Assembly: GCF_027947575.1 (NCBI RefSeq)
Contig: NZ_CP116256.1
Coordinates: 2,976,001 to 3,040,000 of the forward strand
Direction: 5' to 3'
Source: Streptomyces rubrogriseus
GTDB taxonomy: Bacteria; Actinomycetota; Actinomycetes; Streptomycetales; Streptomycetaceae
DNA: 64,000 nucleotides
Shown: positions 24,929 through 33,193 of the stretch, in pieces
Numbering within the stretch: the stretch's first letter is position 1
Layout: every line of letters starts with the position of its first letter
Notes under the pieces: model-generated
Database searches by the model: none
Seen by the model: only the letters and a program-made list of their open reading frames with translations
What the model was told of the DNA's origin: nothing
Program-made: the position numbers and the translations under genes

Positions 24929-25903
24929 TCACTCCGCGAGGGCGGCGTCCAGGTCCGACATGATCAGGTCGCCGACGATCGCCGACGCCGCGCGGTACCC
25001 GCCGCTCGCCGCGTGCACGACCTGCTCGGCGAAGCCCATCGCGTTGCCCGCGGTCCACACGCCCGGCACGCTGGTCCGGCCCGTCGGGTCCACCACCGGG
25101 TAGGCGCCGAACGGCGTCTCCTGCAGCTCCGCCCCCAGCCGCTCCATCAGGCCGGTCTGCGGGACCGCCTTCGGGGCGACGAACACCACCGTGCGGTCGT
25201 GCGCCGTGCCGTCCGCCAGCCGCACCCCGGTCAGCCGGTCGTCCTCGACCCGCAGGGCGGCCACCTCGCCGGGCACCACCTTGACCCCGGCCGCGGCGAG
25301 CCGCCGCAGGTCGTCGTCGGACAGCTCCCGCTCGGCGACCGTGTGCAGGAAGAGCGTCACGTCGTCCGACCAGCCGGACACCATCAGCGCCTGGTGCACG
25401 CTGAGCGGGCTGGTGGCGAGGACGCCGAAGCGTTCGTCCCGCACCTCCCAGCCGTGGCAGAACGGGCAGTGCAGCACGTCCCGGCCGTACCGCTCGGCGA
25501 CCCCGGGCACGGCCGGCAGCTCGTCCCTGAGACCGGTGGTGACGATCAGCCGGCGGGCGTGCACGGTGTCCCCGCCGGCCAGCTCCACCGCGAAGTCTCC
25601 GTCCCTGGACACGTCCACCGCGCGGTCGCGTACCAGGTCCACCCCGTAACGGGCGATCTCCTCCCGGCCGAGGGCCAGGAACTCGGCGGGGGACATGCCG
25701 TCCCGGGTCAGGTAGCCCTGCATGTGGTCCGAGGGCGCGTTGCGCGGCTCACCGGCGTCGACCACCAGCGTGCGCAGCCGGGAGCGGCCCAGCACGAGCG
25801 CGGCGGAGAGCCCGGCCGCGCCGCCGCCGACGACCACCACGTCGTACGTTCCGGACGGGTCCTTCAGATCCTTCAGATCGTTGAGGTCCGTGTTCTGGGT
25901 CAT
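24929..25903 (-). CDS. Thioredoxin-reductase-like NAD(P)/FAD oxidoreductase
   Basis: A 324-residue two-dinucleotide-fold flavoprotein. FAD binding is shown by DVVVVGGGAAGLSAALVLGR; the disulfide region is CPFCHGWEVRD instead of the CATC of classical thioredoxin reductase; the C-terminal FAD site is VPGVWTAGNAMGFAEQVVHA. The NAD(P) loop is weakly conserved (GVLATSPLSVHQA), so cofactor use may differ. The first 18 residues (LNDLKDLKDP) come from short DNA repeats. It is divergent from an XRE-cupin regulator, with both starts only 77 bases apart. Confidence 0.88.
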   Translation of the reverse strand: MTQNTDLNDLKDLKDPSGTYDVVVVGGGAAGLSAALVLGRSRLRTLVVDAGEPRNAPSDHMQGYLTRDGMSPAEFLALGREEIARYGVDLVRDRAVDVSRDGDFAVELAGGDTVHARRLIVTTGLRDELPAVPGVAERYGRDVLHCPFCHGWEVRDERFGVLATSPLSVHQALMVSGWSDDVTLFLHTVAERELSDDDLRRLAAAGVKVVPGEVAALRVEDDRLTGVRLADGTAHDRTVVFVAPKAVPQTGLMERLGAELQETPFGAYPVVDPTGRTSVPGVWTAGNAMGFAEQVVHAASGGYRAASAIVGDLIMSDLDAALAE

Positions 25904-25945
25904 GGTGACCACCTCCACGTAGAAGGTCGCTCGGGTCCGACGGGA

Positions 25946-25980
25946 TTGACAAATGAGTTTGCCGGAACTGCAATAAACGC
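25946..25980 (+). promoter_or_regulatory. Promoter of XRE-cupin gene, possibly leaderless
   Basis: TTGACA (25946-25951) is followed 17 bases later by TGCAAT (25969-25974). Transcription would begin at about 25981, the A of the ATG, so the mRNA would lack a leader. A CAAA-TGAG-TTTG inverted repeat (25950-25961) overlaps the -35. Confidence 0.5.
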
Positions 25981-26556
25981 ATGACGACCGCAGACGATGT
26001 CCTCGCCGGTGTCGGGCCGAGGCTCCGCCAGGTGCGCAAGGAGCGGGAGGTGACCCTGGCCGCACTGTCCGAGGCGACCGGCATCTCGGTCAGCACCCTG
26101 TCGCGGCTCGAGTCGGGCCTGCGCAGACCGAGCCTCGAACTGCTGCTGCCGATCGCCCAGGCCCACCAGGTGCCGCTGGACGAACTGGTCGGTGCGCCAC
26201 CGGTCGGCGACCCCCGGGTGCGCGCCAAACCCATCGTGCGCCACGGCCGCACCCACTGGCCGCTCACCCGCCAGGCGGGCGGCCTCCAGGCGTTCAAGGT
26301 GCTGGAGCCCCAGCGCCGGGAGGAGCCGGACCCGCGCACCCACGAGGGGTACGAGTGGCTGTACGTCCTCTCGGGGCGGCTGCGGCTCGTGCTCGGCGAG
26401 CACGACGTGGTGCTGTCGGCGGGGGAGGCCGCGGAGTTCGACACGCGGGTGCCGCACTGGTTCGGGTCGACGGGGGAGGGGCCGGCCGAGTTCCTCAGCC
26501 TCTTCGGGCCGCAGGGGGAGCGGATGCACGTACGGGCGCGGCCCGCGCAGGCGTGA
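25981..26556 (+). CDS. XRE-family regulator with C-terminal cupin domain
   Basis: A 191-residue regulator. Residues 10-65 form an XRE helix-turn-helix (LAALSEATGISVSTLSRLES); residues about 105-185 form a cupin (EGYEWLYVLSGRLRLVLGEH, AAEFDTRVPHWFGSTGEGPAE) that probably binds a small effector. Divergent placement suggests it controls the thioredoxin-reductase-like gene and itself. No ribosome binding site precedes the ATG, in line with a leaderless transcript. Confidence 0.92.
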   Translation: MTTADDVLAGVGPRLRQVRKEREVTLAALSEATGISVSTLSRLESGLRRPSLELLLPIAQAHQVPLDELVGAPPVGDPRVRAKPIVRHGRTHWPLTRQAGGLQAFKVLEPQRREEPDPRTHEGYEWLYVLSGRLRLVLGEHDVVLSAGEAAEFDTRVPHWFGSTGEGPAEFLSLFGPQGERMHVRARPAQA

Positions 26557-26580
26557 GCCCGCACCCTGTTCCCTGATCGG

Positions 26581-26599
26581 CAAGCGACCGCTTAGTATG
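26581..26599 (+). promoter_or_regulatory. Operator-like inverted repeat abutting a -10 box
   Basis: AAGCG-AC-CGCTT (26582-26593) is directly followed by TAGTAT (26594-26599), a plausible -10 box, about 40 bases before the quinone oxidoreductase ATG. The arrangement resembles TetR-type operators of fatty-acid and steroid degradation genes. Confidence 0.5.
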
Positions 26600-26640
26600 C
26601 GGATGACCCGGTCGGACGACGCAGTCGGTGGAGGCCCCGC

Positions 26641-27651
26641 ATGCAGGCATGGCAGGTGCACGAGAACGGCGAGCCGGGCGAGGTGATGCGCCTCGCGGAC
26701 GTGGCGCCGCCGACGCCAGGCGAGGGTCAGGTCCTGCTGAGGGTCCGCGCCGCGAACATCAACTTCCCGGACGCCCTGCTGTGCCGCGGGCAGTACCAGG
26801 TCCGGCCGCCGCTGCCGTTCACGCCGGGCGTGGAGATCTGCGGCGAGACCGAGGACGGGCGACGCGTCATCGCCAACCCCGCGCTGCCGCACGGCGGCTT
26901 CGCCGAGTACGCCCTCGCCGACGCCCGCGCCCTGCTGCCCGCGCCGGACTCCCTGGACGACGCCGAGGCGGCCGCCCTGCACATCGGCTACCAGACCGGC
27001 TGGTTCGGCCTGCACCGCCGGGCCCGGCTGGAAGCCGGCGAGACCCTGCTCGTCCACGCCGCCGCGGGCGGCGTCGGCAGCGCCGCCGTGCAGCTCGGCA
27101 AGGCGGCCGGCGCCACCGTCGTCGGCGTCGTCGGCGGCCCGGAGAAGGCGGCCGTCGCCCGCGAACTCGGCTGCGACGTGGTCGTCGACCGGCATGCCGA
27201 GGACGTCGTCGCGGCCGTGAAGGAGGCCACCGGCGGCCGGGGCGCCGACGTGATCTACGACCCCGTGGGCGGCCAGGCCTACGCCCAGTCCGCCAAGGTC
27301 GTCGCCTTCGAGGGCCGGATCGTCGTCGTCGGCTTCGCGAGCGGCACGATCCCCAGCCCGGCACTCAACCACGCGCTGGTGAAGAACTACGCGATCCTCG
27401 GCCTGCACTGGGGCCTGTACAACACCAAGGACCCGCAGCTGGTCCGGCACTGCCACGAGCAGCTCACCGAGCTGGCCGCACGGGGCGCCGTCAAGCCGCT
27501 GGTGAGCGAGCGGGTCCCGCTCGACGGGGCGGCGGACGCCGTGCAGCGCGTCGCCGACGGCAGGACGACCGGCCGGGTGGCCGTCGTACCCGAGAAGGCA
27601 GTACCGCAGACCACGAACACGCAGGCCACGGAGAAGGGAGCCGTCGCATGA
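26641..27651 (+). CDS. NADPH:quinone oxidoreductase-like zinc-independent alcohol dehydrogenase family protein
   Basis: A 336-residue MDR-superfamily protein. The N-terminal GroES-like fold carries NINFPDALLCRGQYQVRPPLPFTPGVEICG; the Rossmann motif is VHAAAGGVGSAAVQLGKAAG; no structural zinc Cys cluster is present, as in QOR enzymes. It is the first gene of a three-gene operon, with its stop overlapping the next ATG (ATGA). GGAGG lies seven bases before the ATG. With two acyl-CoA dehydrogenases downstream it may act in degradation of a branched or aromatic acid, for example as an enoyl reductase-like enzyme. Confidence 0.9.
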   Translation: MQAWQVHENGEPGEVMRLADVAPPTPGEGQVLLRVRAANINFPDALLCRGQYQVRPPLPFTPGVEICGETEDGRRVIANPALPHGGFAEYALADARALLPAPDSLDDAEAAALHIGYQTGWFGLHRRARLEAGETLLVHAAAGGVGSAAVQLGKAAGATVVGVVGGPEKAAVARELGCDVVVDRHAEDVVAAVKEATGGRGADVIYDPVGGQAYAQSAKVVAFEGRIVVVGFASGTIPSPALNHALVKNYAILGLHWGLYNTKDPQLVRHCHEQLTELAARGAVKPLVSERVPLDGAADAVQRVADGRTTGRVAVVPEKAVPQTTNTQATEKGAVA

Positions 27652-28829
27652 CCGACGCAGCGGAACTGCGCCGCCGTACCCAGGAGTTGCTGGCCGCCCA
27701 CCCGCCGGCGACCACCGGACGCCTGGACTTCCTGCGCGCCCGCTTCGACGCGGGACTCGCCTGGGTGCACTACCCGGAGGGCCTCGGCGGCCTCGGCGCC
27801 CCGCGCGCCCTCCAGGCCGTCGTGGACACCGAGCTGGCGGCGGAAGGCGCCCCCGACAACGACCCGCGCCGCATCGGCATCGGCCTCGGCATGGCCGCCC
27901 CGACCATCCTCCAGTACGGCACCGAGGAGCAGAAGCGCCGGCTGCTGCGCCCGCTGTGGACCGGCGAGGAGGTCTGGTGCCAGCTCTTCAGCGAGCCGGG
28001 CGCCGGATCCGACCTGGCCGCCCTCGGCACGCGCGCGGTACGGGACGGTGAGGACTGGGTCGTGGGCGGGCAGAAGGTGTGGACCTCCAGCGCGCACCTC
28101 GCCCGCTGGGCCATCCTCATCGCCCGCACCGACCCGGACGTGCCCAAACACCGGGGCATCACGTACTTCGTGTGCGACATGACCGACCCCGGCGTCGAGG
28201 TGCGGCCGCTGCGCCAGATCACCGGCGAGGCCGAGTTCAACGAGGTGTTCCTCACCGACGTCCGCATCCCCGACTCCCGCCGCCTCGGCGAGGTCGGCGA
28301 CGGCTGGCGGGTCGCCCAGACCACGCTGAACAACGAACGCGTCGCCATCGGCGGCACGCCGATCCCCCGCGAGGGCGGCATGATCGGCAAGATCGCCGAG
28401 ACCTGGCGGGAACGCCCCGACCTGCGCACCCACGACCTGCACCAGCGGCTGCTCGGCCTGTGGGTCGAGGCCGAGGTCGCCCGCCTCACCGGCGTACGCC
28501 TGCGCCAGCAACTGGCGGCCGGGCAGCCCGGCCCCGAGGGCGCCGGCATGAAGCTGAACTTCGCCCGGCTCAACCAGGAGATCAGCGGCCTGGAGGTGGA
28601 ACTCCTCGGTGCGGAGGGCCTGCTCTACGACGACTGGACCATGCGCCGCCCCGAACTGGTCGACTTCACCGGCCGCGACGCCGGATACCGCTACCTGCGG
28701 TCCAAGGGCAACAGCATCGAGGGCGGGACCAGCGAGGTCCTGCTGAACATCGTCGCCGAGCGCGTCCTCGGCCTGCCCGCCGAGCCGCGCACCGACAAGG
28801 ACGTCGCATGGAAGGACCTCGCCCGATGA
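27648..28829 (+). CDS. Acyl-CoA dehydrogenase, subunit 1 of a coupled pair
   Basis: A 393-residue acyl-CoA dehydrogenase of the FadE17/FadE28-like branch. Visible are CQLFSEPGAGSDLAAL, VWTSSAHLARWAILIARTD and the C-terminal YRYLRSKGNSIEGGTSEVLL, with Glu before GGTSE aligned with the flavin-side catalytic segment. Many actinobacterial enzymes of this branch work as alpha2beta2 heterotetramers encoded by adjacent genes; the next gene is the probable partner. Both its ends overlap neighbours by four bases. Substrate unknown. Confidence 0.9.
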   Translation: MTDAAELRRRTQELLAAHPPATTGRLDFLRARFDAGLAWVHYPEGLGGLGAPRALQAVVDTELAAEGAPDNDPRRIGIGLGMAAPTILQYGTEEQKRRLLRPLWTGEEVWCQLFSEPGAGSDLAALGTRAVRDGEDWVVGGQKVWTSSAHLARWAILIARTDPDVPKHRGITYFVCDMTDPGVEVRPLRQITGEAEFNEVFLTDVRIPDSRRLGEVGDGWRVAQTTLNNERVAIGGTPIPREGGMIGKIAETWRERPDLRTHDLHQRLLGLWVEAEVARLTGVRLRQQLAAGQPGPEGAGMKLNFARLNQEISGLEVELLGAEGLLYDDWTMRRPELVDFTGRDAGYRYLRSKGNSIEGGTSEVLLNIVAERVLGLPAEPRTDKDVAWKDLAR

Positions 28830-29914
28830 GCGCACAGCCGGAACCCGCCCTGCTCCTCTCGGAGGAGGAAGAGGCGCTGCGCGCCGCCGTCCGGGACCTG
28901 CTCACCGACCACTGCGACCCGGCGGGCGTCATCACCCGCACCGAGTCGGCCGCCCGTCACGACGTGCCGCTGTGGAAGGCCCTCGCCGACTCGATGGGCC
29001 TCGCGGGCCTGCTGATCCCGGAGGAACTGGGCGGGCAGGGCGCCACCCACCGCGAAGCCGCCGTGGTCCTGGAGGAACTGGGCCGCGCGGTCGCACCGGT
29101 GCCGTACCTGACGAGCGCCGTCGTCGCCACCGAGGCGCTGCTGGCCTGCGGGGCGGACGACCTGCTCGGCGAGCTGGCGTCCGCCACCACCGTCGCCGTG
29201 CTCGCCGTCGGGCTGCACGTCGCACCGGGCGGCGACGTCCCGCGGGTCCGGCTCGAAGCAGGCGCGCTGCACGGGGAGTTGACCGGCATCGCCGACGCGT
29301 CCGTCGCCGACGTGCTGCTCGTGCCCGCGGACGACGGGGGCCTGTACGCGGTCGGCGCCTCGGACGCCGCGGTCACCGAGCAGGTGTCGCTCGACTCGAC
29401 CCGGCCGCTGGCGCGCGTGACCCTCGACGGCGCCTCGGGGCGTCGCCTCGGCGACGCGGAACCGGCCGTACGCCGTGCCCTGCGGGCCGGTGCCGGGCTG
29501 CTCGCCTCCGAACAGCTGGGCCTCGCCGACTGGTTGCTGACCGAGACGGTCCGCTACCTCAAGGAACGCAAGCAGTTCAACCGCCAGGTCGGCGGTTTCC
29601 AGGCGCTCAAGCACCGGCTGTCCCGGCTCTGGCTGGAGGTGGCGGGCCTGCGCGCCGCGGCCCGGAACGCGGCCGACGCCCTGGCGACCGGCGCGGACAC
29701 CGACGTGGCCGTCGCCGTGGCCCAGGCGTACGCGGCCCAGGTCGCCGTGCACGCCGCCGAGGAGGCGCTGCAACTGCACGGCGGCATCGGCATGACGTGG
29801 GAACACCCGGTCCACCTGTACCTCAAGCGGGCCAAGGCCGACTCGATCGCCTACGGAGCGGCGGGCACCCACCGCGCGGCGCTGGCCGAACTGGTCGACC
29901 TGCGGGCTCCCTGA
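28826..29914 (+). CDS. Acyl-CoA dehydrogenase, subunit 2 of a coupled pair
   Basis: A 362-residue acyl-CoA dehydrogenase homologue. N-terminal DSMGLAGLLIPEELGGQGAT and C-terminal EEALQLHGGIGMTWEHPVHL are clear, but the Glu-Gly-Thr segment after the helix is missing: the sequence goes from KRAKADSIAYGAAGTHR straight to the end. The central beta domain is shortened. Such partners usually supply part of the FAD site while the other subunit supplies the base. The stop is followed at once by a terminator, ending the operon. Confidence 0.88.
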   Translation: MSAQPEPALLLSEEEEALRAAVRDLLTDHCDPAGVITRTESAARHDVPLWKALADSMGLAGLLIPEELGGQGATHREAAVVLEELGRAVAPVPYLTSAVVATEALLACGADDLLGELASATTVAVLAVGLHVAPGGDVPRVRLEAGALHGELTGIADASVADVLLVPADDGGLYAVGASDAAVTEQVSLDSTRPLARVTLDGASGRRLGDAEPAVRRALRAGAGLLASEQLGLADWLLTETVRYLKERKQFNRQVGGFQALKHRLSRLWLEVAGLRAAARNAADALATGADTDVAVAVAQAYAAQVAVHAAEEALQLHGGIGMTWEHPVHLYLKRAKADSIAYGAAGTHRAALAELVDLRAP

Positions 29915-29938
29915 CGCACCCGCCCGCGCGCGGGTGCG
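29915..29938 (+). terminator. Terminator after the acyl-CoA dehydrogenase operon
   Basis: An 8-bp stem (29915-29922 with 29931-29938) starts at the base after the stop codon. Confidence 0.65.
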
Positions 29939-30088
29939 CCCGGTGGGGGAAACACGCGCGGGTGAGGTGAACGACCGAAGTGAACGACCGGCGGCGGTCC
30001 GGCCAACTCGCCGCACGGCTCTGCTCCCTGGGCCGTCGGGACCCCATACTCACAGGCGTCCCGTACGGCACTTCCAGGGAGGCAGAGC

Positions 30089-30952
30089 ATGGCCCTCACC
30101 ACCCGACGCAGAGCCCTCACCACTCTCGGCGCCGCCCTCGCGGGCGCGGTCGCCCTGCCCGCCGGCTCCGCGCTGGCGTCCCAGGGCGGCCACGGACCGC
30201 GCCCGCTGTGGCGTGCGCACGCCCACAACGACTACGAGCACCCCCGGCCCCTCCTCGACGCCCTCGACCACCGCTTCGGCAGCGTCGAGGCCGACATCTA
30301 CCTGGTCGGCGGCCAACTCCTGGTCGCCCACGACCCCGAGGACCTCGACCCGTCCCGCACTCTGGAGTCGCTCTACCTCGACCCGCTCGCCGCCCGCGTC
30401 CGCGCGCAGCACGGCCGGGTCTACCGACGGGACCGCGGCTCCCTGCAACTCCTGATCGACATCAAGACCGAGGGCGAGGCGACCTACCTAGAACTCGACC
30501 GCCGACTGCGCCGCTACAAGCACCTGTTCACCTCCTACGCCCACGGGCGGGTCTTCCCGGGAGCCGTCACGGCGGTCGTCTCCGGAGACCGGGCGGCCCG
30601 TGCGCCGATGGAGGCCCAGCGCAGCCGCCGCGCCTTCTACGACGGCCGCCTCACCGACCTCGGCACCTCGGCACCGGCCTCGTTCGCCCCGCTGATCAGC
30701 GACAACTGGACGCTCAACTTCACCTGGCAGGGCGTCGGCACCTTCCCGGCCGCCGAGCGGCGCAGACTGCGGGACATCGTGGGCGCGGCCCACGCGCGCG
30801 GGCAGCGGGTGCGCTTCTGGGCCACGCCCGATGTGGCGGGACCGCCGCGGGACGCAGTGTGGGGCGAACTGCTCGCCGCCGGTGTCGACCACCTCAACAC
30901 GGACGACCTCGCGGGCCTCGAAGCGTTCCTCGACGCGCACCGGGAGGCGTAG
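30089..30952 (+). CDS. Tat-exported PI-PLC/GDPD-superfamily phosphodiesterase-like protein
   Basis: A 287-residue exported protein. The N-terminus is a Tat signal (TTRRRALTTLGAALAGAVAL, cleavage near ALAS). The mature part starts with WRAHAHNDYEHPRPLLDALD and SVEADIYLVGGQLLVAHDPED, the His/Asn, Glu-x-Asp and His positions of the TIM-barrel phosphodiesterases (glycerophosphodiesterase and PI-PLC). A later LQLLIDIKTE and the C-terminal GQRVRFWATPDV plus GVDHLNTDDLAG fit this fold. It likely cleaves a phosphodiester of lipid or teichoic-type material outside the cell; the true substrate is unknown. GGGAGG precedes the ATG by seven bases. Confidence 0.82.
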   Translation: MALTTRRRALTTLGAALAGAVALPAGSALASQGGHGPRPLWRAHAHNDYEHPRPLLDALDHRFGSVEADIYLVGGQLLVAHDPEDLDPSRTLESLYLDPLAARVRAQHGRVYRRDRGSLQLLIDIKTEGEATYLELDRRLRRYKHLFTSYAHGRVFPGAVTAVVSGDRAARAPMEAQRSRRAFYDGRLTDLGTSAPASFAPLISDNWTLNFTWQGVGTFPAAERRRLRDIVGAAHARGQRVRFWATPDVAGPPRDAVWGELLAAGVDHLNTDDLAGLEAFLDAHREA

Positions 30953-31067
30953 GACAGCGTCTCGACACCACTCGTTCGGAGGACAGGTCAGCCGCCCGGA
31001 CGAACCCTCCGCTACGCCACACTTACGGCCGAACGCCGCGAAGTGGACGTGGCGGAGGAGGTTGACG

Positions 31068-31262
31068 ATGGCCGTTTCCATCTCTGTGGTGCTCTTGCTG
31101 TCCATCCTGGCGGTGCTCTTCCTGCGCAACGGCGGACTGAAGGTCTCGCACGCCCTGGTGTGTCTGCTGCTCGGCTTCTACCTGGCGAGCACGAGCATCG
31201 CGCCGACCATCAACAGCGGACTGACCGCCACGGCGGACATCGTGGGCAGCCTCAGACCGTAG
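31068..31262 (+). CDS. Small two-helix membrane protein
   Basis: A 64-residue hydrophobic protein with helices at about 3-20 and 27-45, then a short polar tail ending LTATADIVGSLRP. GGAGGAGG lies seven bases before the ATG at 31068, a strong translation signal. Similar small membrane proteins recur in Streptomyces; function unknown. It overlaps the end of the MFS remnant on the other strand by 11 bases. Confidence 0.7.
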   Translation: MAVSISVVLLLSILAVLFLRNGGLKVSHALVCLLLGFYLASTSIAPTINSGLTATADIVGSLRP

Positions 31263-31733
31263 GGCGGCGGGGATCGACGGCCTCGCCGGTCGGTGCCGTC
31301 CGGGCGGGGGGCGGGGGCTGCGGTCGGCCGGGCAGCAGCAGACACAGCGGGACGGCGAGAGCGGTGAGGGCCGCCGACCACCAGAAGGCCCGGTCGAAGG
31401 CGCCGGCCAGGGCGCTCGGGCCGTGGGCGCCGGCCGAGGCGTGCTGCAGGACGACGGCGAGCACGGCGATGCCCACGGAGCCGCCGATCTGCTGGGCGAC
31501 GCGGGTGATGACACCCGCGTCCGGGATCTCCTGGTGCCGCAGCCCGACGTAGGCGGCGCCCATCGGCGCGACCATGGCGGCGCCGAGCGCGATGCCGCGG
31601 ACGAACAGCGCGACCGTGAGCACGGCCCCGCCGGTGCCGGCGGTGACGAAGGCGAACGGCACCGTGGCCACGGCGACGAGGGCGAAGGCGGTGACGGCGA
31701 CCCGGCGGGGGCCGACGCGGTCCAGGTACTGGC
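31252..31733 (-). pseudogene. 3' remnant of an MFS (DHA2-like) drug transporter gene
   Basis: About 160 codons of a C-terminal MFS half are intact: YLDRVGPRRVAVTAFALVAV, then PMGAAYVGLRHQEIPDAGVI and RVAQQIGGSVGIAVLAVVLQ, the typical DHA2 helices 10-14, down to the normal stop. Upstream of about 31733 the MFS similarity ends abruptly and the same DNA continues as a TetR remnant on the opposite strand. No start codon or helix 1-9 sequence remains, so it cannot make a working pump. Confidence 0.8.
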
Positions 31734-32133
31734 CAGGGCGGCCGTCGCCCATGTCCTGGAGGAAGCCCGCGTCGACACCCCCGACACGGGAAGCCTGCGG
31801 GGGGACCTCCTCGCCCTCATGCGGGAGATCGGCACGGCCAACGCCCAGCTCGTCATCCTCATGTACGCGCACCTGGCCGGCTACTGCCAGGAGACCGGCA
31901 CCAGCCCCGGCGAGCTGCTCGACGCGGCGCGCGGGAAGTCCGCGGACGCGCTCGCCGAGGTCTACGACCGGGCCGTCGCCCGCGGCGAGGCCGGGCCGGA
32001 ACGGCTCACCGGGCGCGTCAGGTCCCTCCCCTTCGACCTGCTGCGCCAGGAGATCCTCGCGACCCTCGCGCCGGTCCCCGAGGACGTCGTCGAGGAGATC
32101 GTCGACACGATCTTCCTGCCCCTCGTGCGCTGA
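31734..32133 (+). pseudogene. 3' remnant of a TetR family regulator gene
   Basis: The frame encodes a TetR C-terminal ligand domain without its DNA-binding domain: RAAVAHVLEEARVDTPDTGS, LRGDLLALMREIG, and PFDLLRQEILATLAPVPEDV to the stop. The phrase TPDTGSLRGDL normally follows the helix-turn-helix and its first linker. Its 5' end meets the 5' end of the truncated MFS frame on the other strand. This head-to-head loss is best explained by one deletion across a divergent regulator/pump pair. Confidence 0.8.
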
Positions 32134-32153
32134 CGGCCGAAGGGGACGGGCTC

Positions 32154-32522
32154 TTAGACGTCCACGACGCGGGAGCGGATGAGGAAGCGCACCCCCTCGG
32201 GTGCCTCCAGGGAGAAGCCGCTGCCCCGGCCCGGGACCACGTCGACGATCAGCCGGGTGTGGCGCCACGCCTCGTACTGGCTGCGGGACATCCAGAACTC
32301 CACCGGCTCCTCGACGCCGTCGACGGCCAGCTCGCCGAGCAGGATGTCCGAGGCGCCGGTGCGGAACTCGCCGGCCGGATAGCACATGGGCGCGCTGCCG
32401 TCGCAGCAACCGCCGGACTGGTGGAACATCAGCGGGCCGTGCGCCTCGCGGAGTCGCCGCAGCAGTACGGACGCCTCGGGGGTCAGCTCGACGCGCGGGG
32501 TCTCCTCGTATGTGTCGCCCAT
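32154..32522 (-). CDS. DUF779 domain protein
   Basis: A 122-residue protein of the DUF779 family. The signature FHQSGGCCDGSAPMCYP is present, with three Cys in a possible metal site, followed by PVEFWMSRSQYEAWRHTRLI and a C-terminal EAPEGVRFLIRSRVV. In most genomes this gene sits beside an ExaC/AldB-type aldehyde dehydrogenase; here that enzyme is encoded 23 kb away at 55301-56824. The ATG at 32522 is chosen because conserved sequence starts soon after. It may modify or protect the dehydrogenase, but no activity is known to me. Confidence 0.85.
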   Translation of the reverse strand: MGDTYEETPRVELTPEASVLLRRLREAHGPLMFHQSGGCCDGSAPMCYPAGEFRTGASDILLGELAVDGVEEPVEFWMSRSQYEAWRHTRLIVDVVPGRGSGFSLEAPEGVRFLIRSRVVDV

Positions 32523-32611
32523 ACCGCACATGCCAGCACGGGGAACGTTGCGAGTGCGTTGCGCGGCACCCGTGGCGGGGCGGCTCCCGCCGCCTCGGCC
32601 AGAAACCTCTT

Positions 32612-32647
32612 TTGACATACCTATCTGACCATATCTATTGTCTCGGG
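32612..32647 (+). promoter_or_regulatory. Promoter/operator of marR gene, possibly leaderless
   Basis: TTGACA (32612-32617), then TCTATT (32634-32639) at a 16-base spacing, puts the transcript start at about 32646-32648, next to the GTG start. The AT-rich spacer contains repeated CTATCT/ATATCT half-sites that may bind MarR itself. Confidence 0.5.
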
Positions 32648-33121
32648 GTGACCACCTCCAGCACCCCTCGCCGGGACATCGACCGCATGGCCTCCGGGCT
32701 CGCGGCGTGCCTTCCCGTGCTGCACCGGGCGCTGGACCGGCAGGTCACCGCCCGGTACCCGCACCCCAAACCCCCCGAGGGGCAGCTCGCCCTGCTGCGG
32801 TACGTCGCGCAGCACGAGGGCGTCACGGTGCGCGAGGCCGCCGAGGCCCTGCTGATGAAGCCGAACAACGTCAGTGCCCTGGTCTCCCAGCTCGTCGAGC
32901 AGGGTGACCTGGAGCGCCGGCGGGACAGCGCCGACAAGCGGGTCGCCCACCTCCACCTCACGGCCACGGCCCGTGAGCGGGTGTCCGAGGTGCGGGAACT
33001 GGAGACCGCGTTCATCCGCCACGCCCTGACCTCCCTCACCGAGGGCCAGCAGGGCGCGCTGGGCTCCGCCCTGGACGCCCTCGACGCGTTGACGCGGCAC
33101 CTCCACCCCGGCGTCCGCTGA
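32648..33121 (+). CDS. MarR family transcriptional regulator
   Basis: A 157-residue winged-helix regulator: VTVREAAEALLMKPNNVSAL and VSQLVEQGDLERRRDSADKR form the recognition helix and wing with the Asp/Arg-Asp signature DSADKRV. It precedes a DHA2-type MFS pump by 72 bases on the same strand, the usual set-up for autoregulated drug efflux. The GTG at 32648 lacks a ribosome site and lies next to the predicted transcription start. Confidence 0.92.
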   Translation: MTTSSTPRRDIDRMASGLAACLPVLHRALDRQVTARYPHPKPPEGQLALLRYVAQHEGVTVREAAEALLMKPNNVSALVSQLVEQGDLERRRDSADKRVAHLHLTATARERVSEVRELETAFIRHALTSLTEGQQGALGSALDALDALTRHLHPGVR

Positions 33122-33193
33122 CCCCTGTGCCCGCCCTCGCGGCGCGCCGTTCCCTTCCCGCACCACCCCTGAAACCGGAAGAGAAGCTCCTCC

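Noticed and set aside
23318..25984. An 888-codon plus-strand frame over the ligase and flavoprotein genes.
   Set aside because: Opposite-strand shadow; both minus-strand frames have full sets of family motifs.
31734..32133. TetR fragment considered as a functional short regulator.
   Set aside because: No helix-turn-helix and no start with a ribosome site; junction with the MFS remnant explains it.
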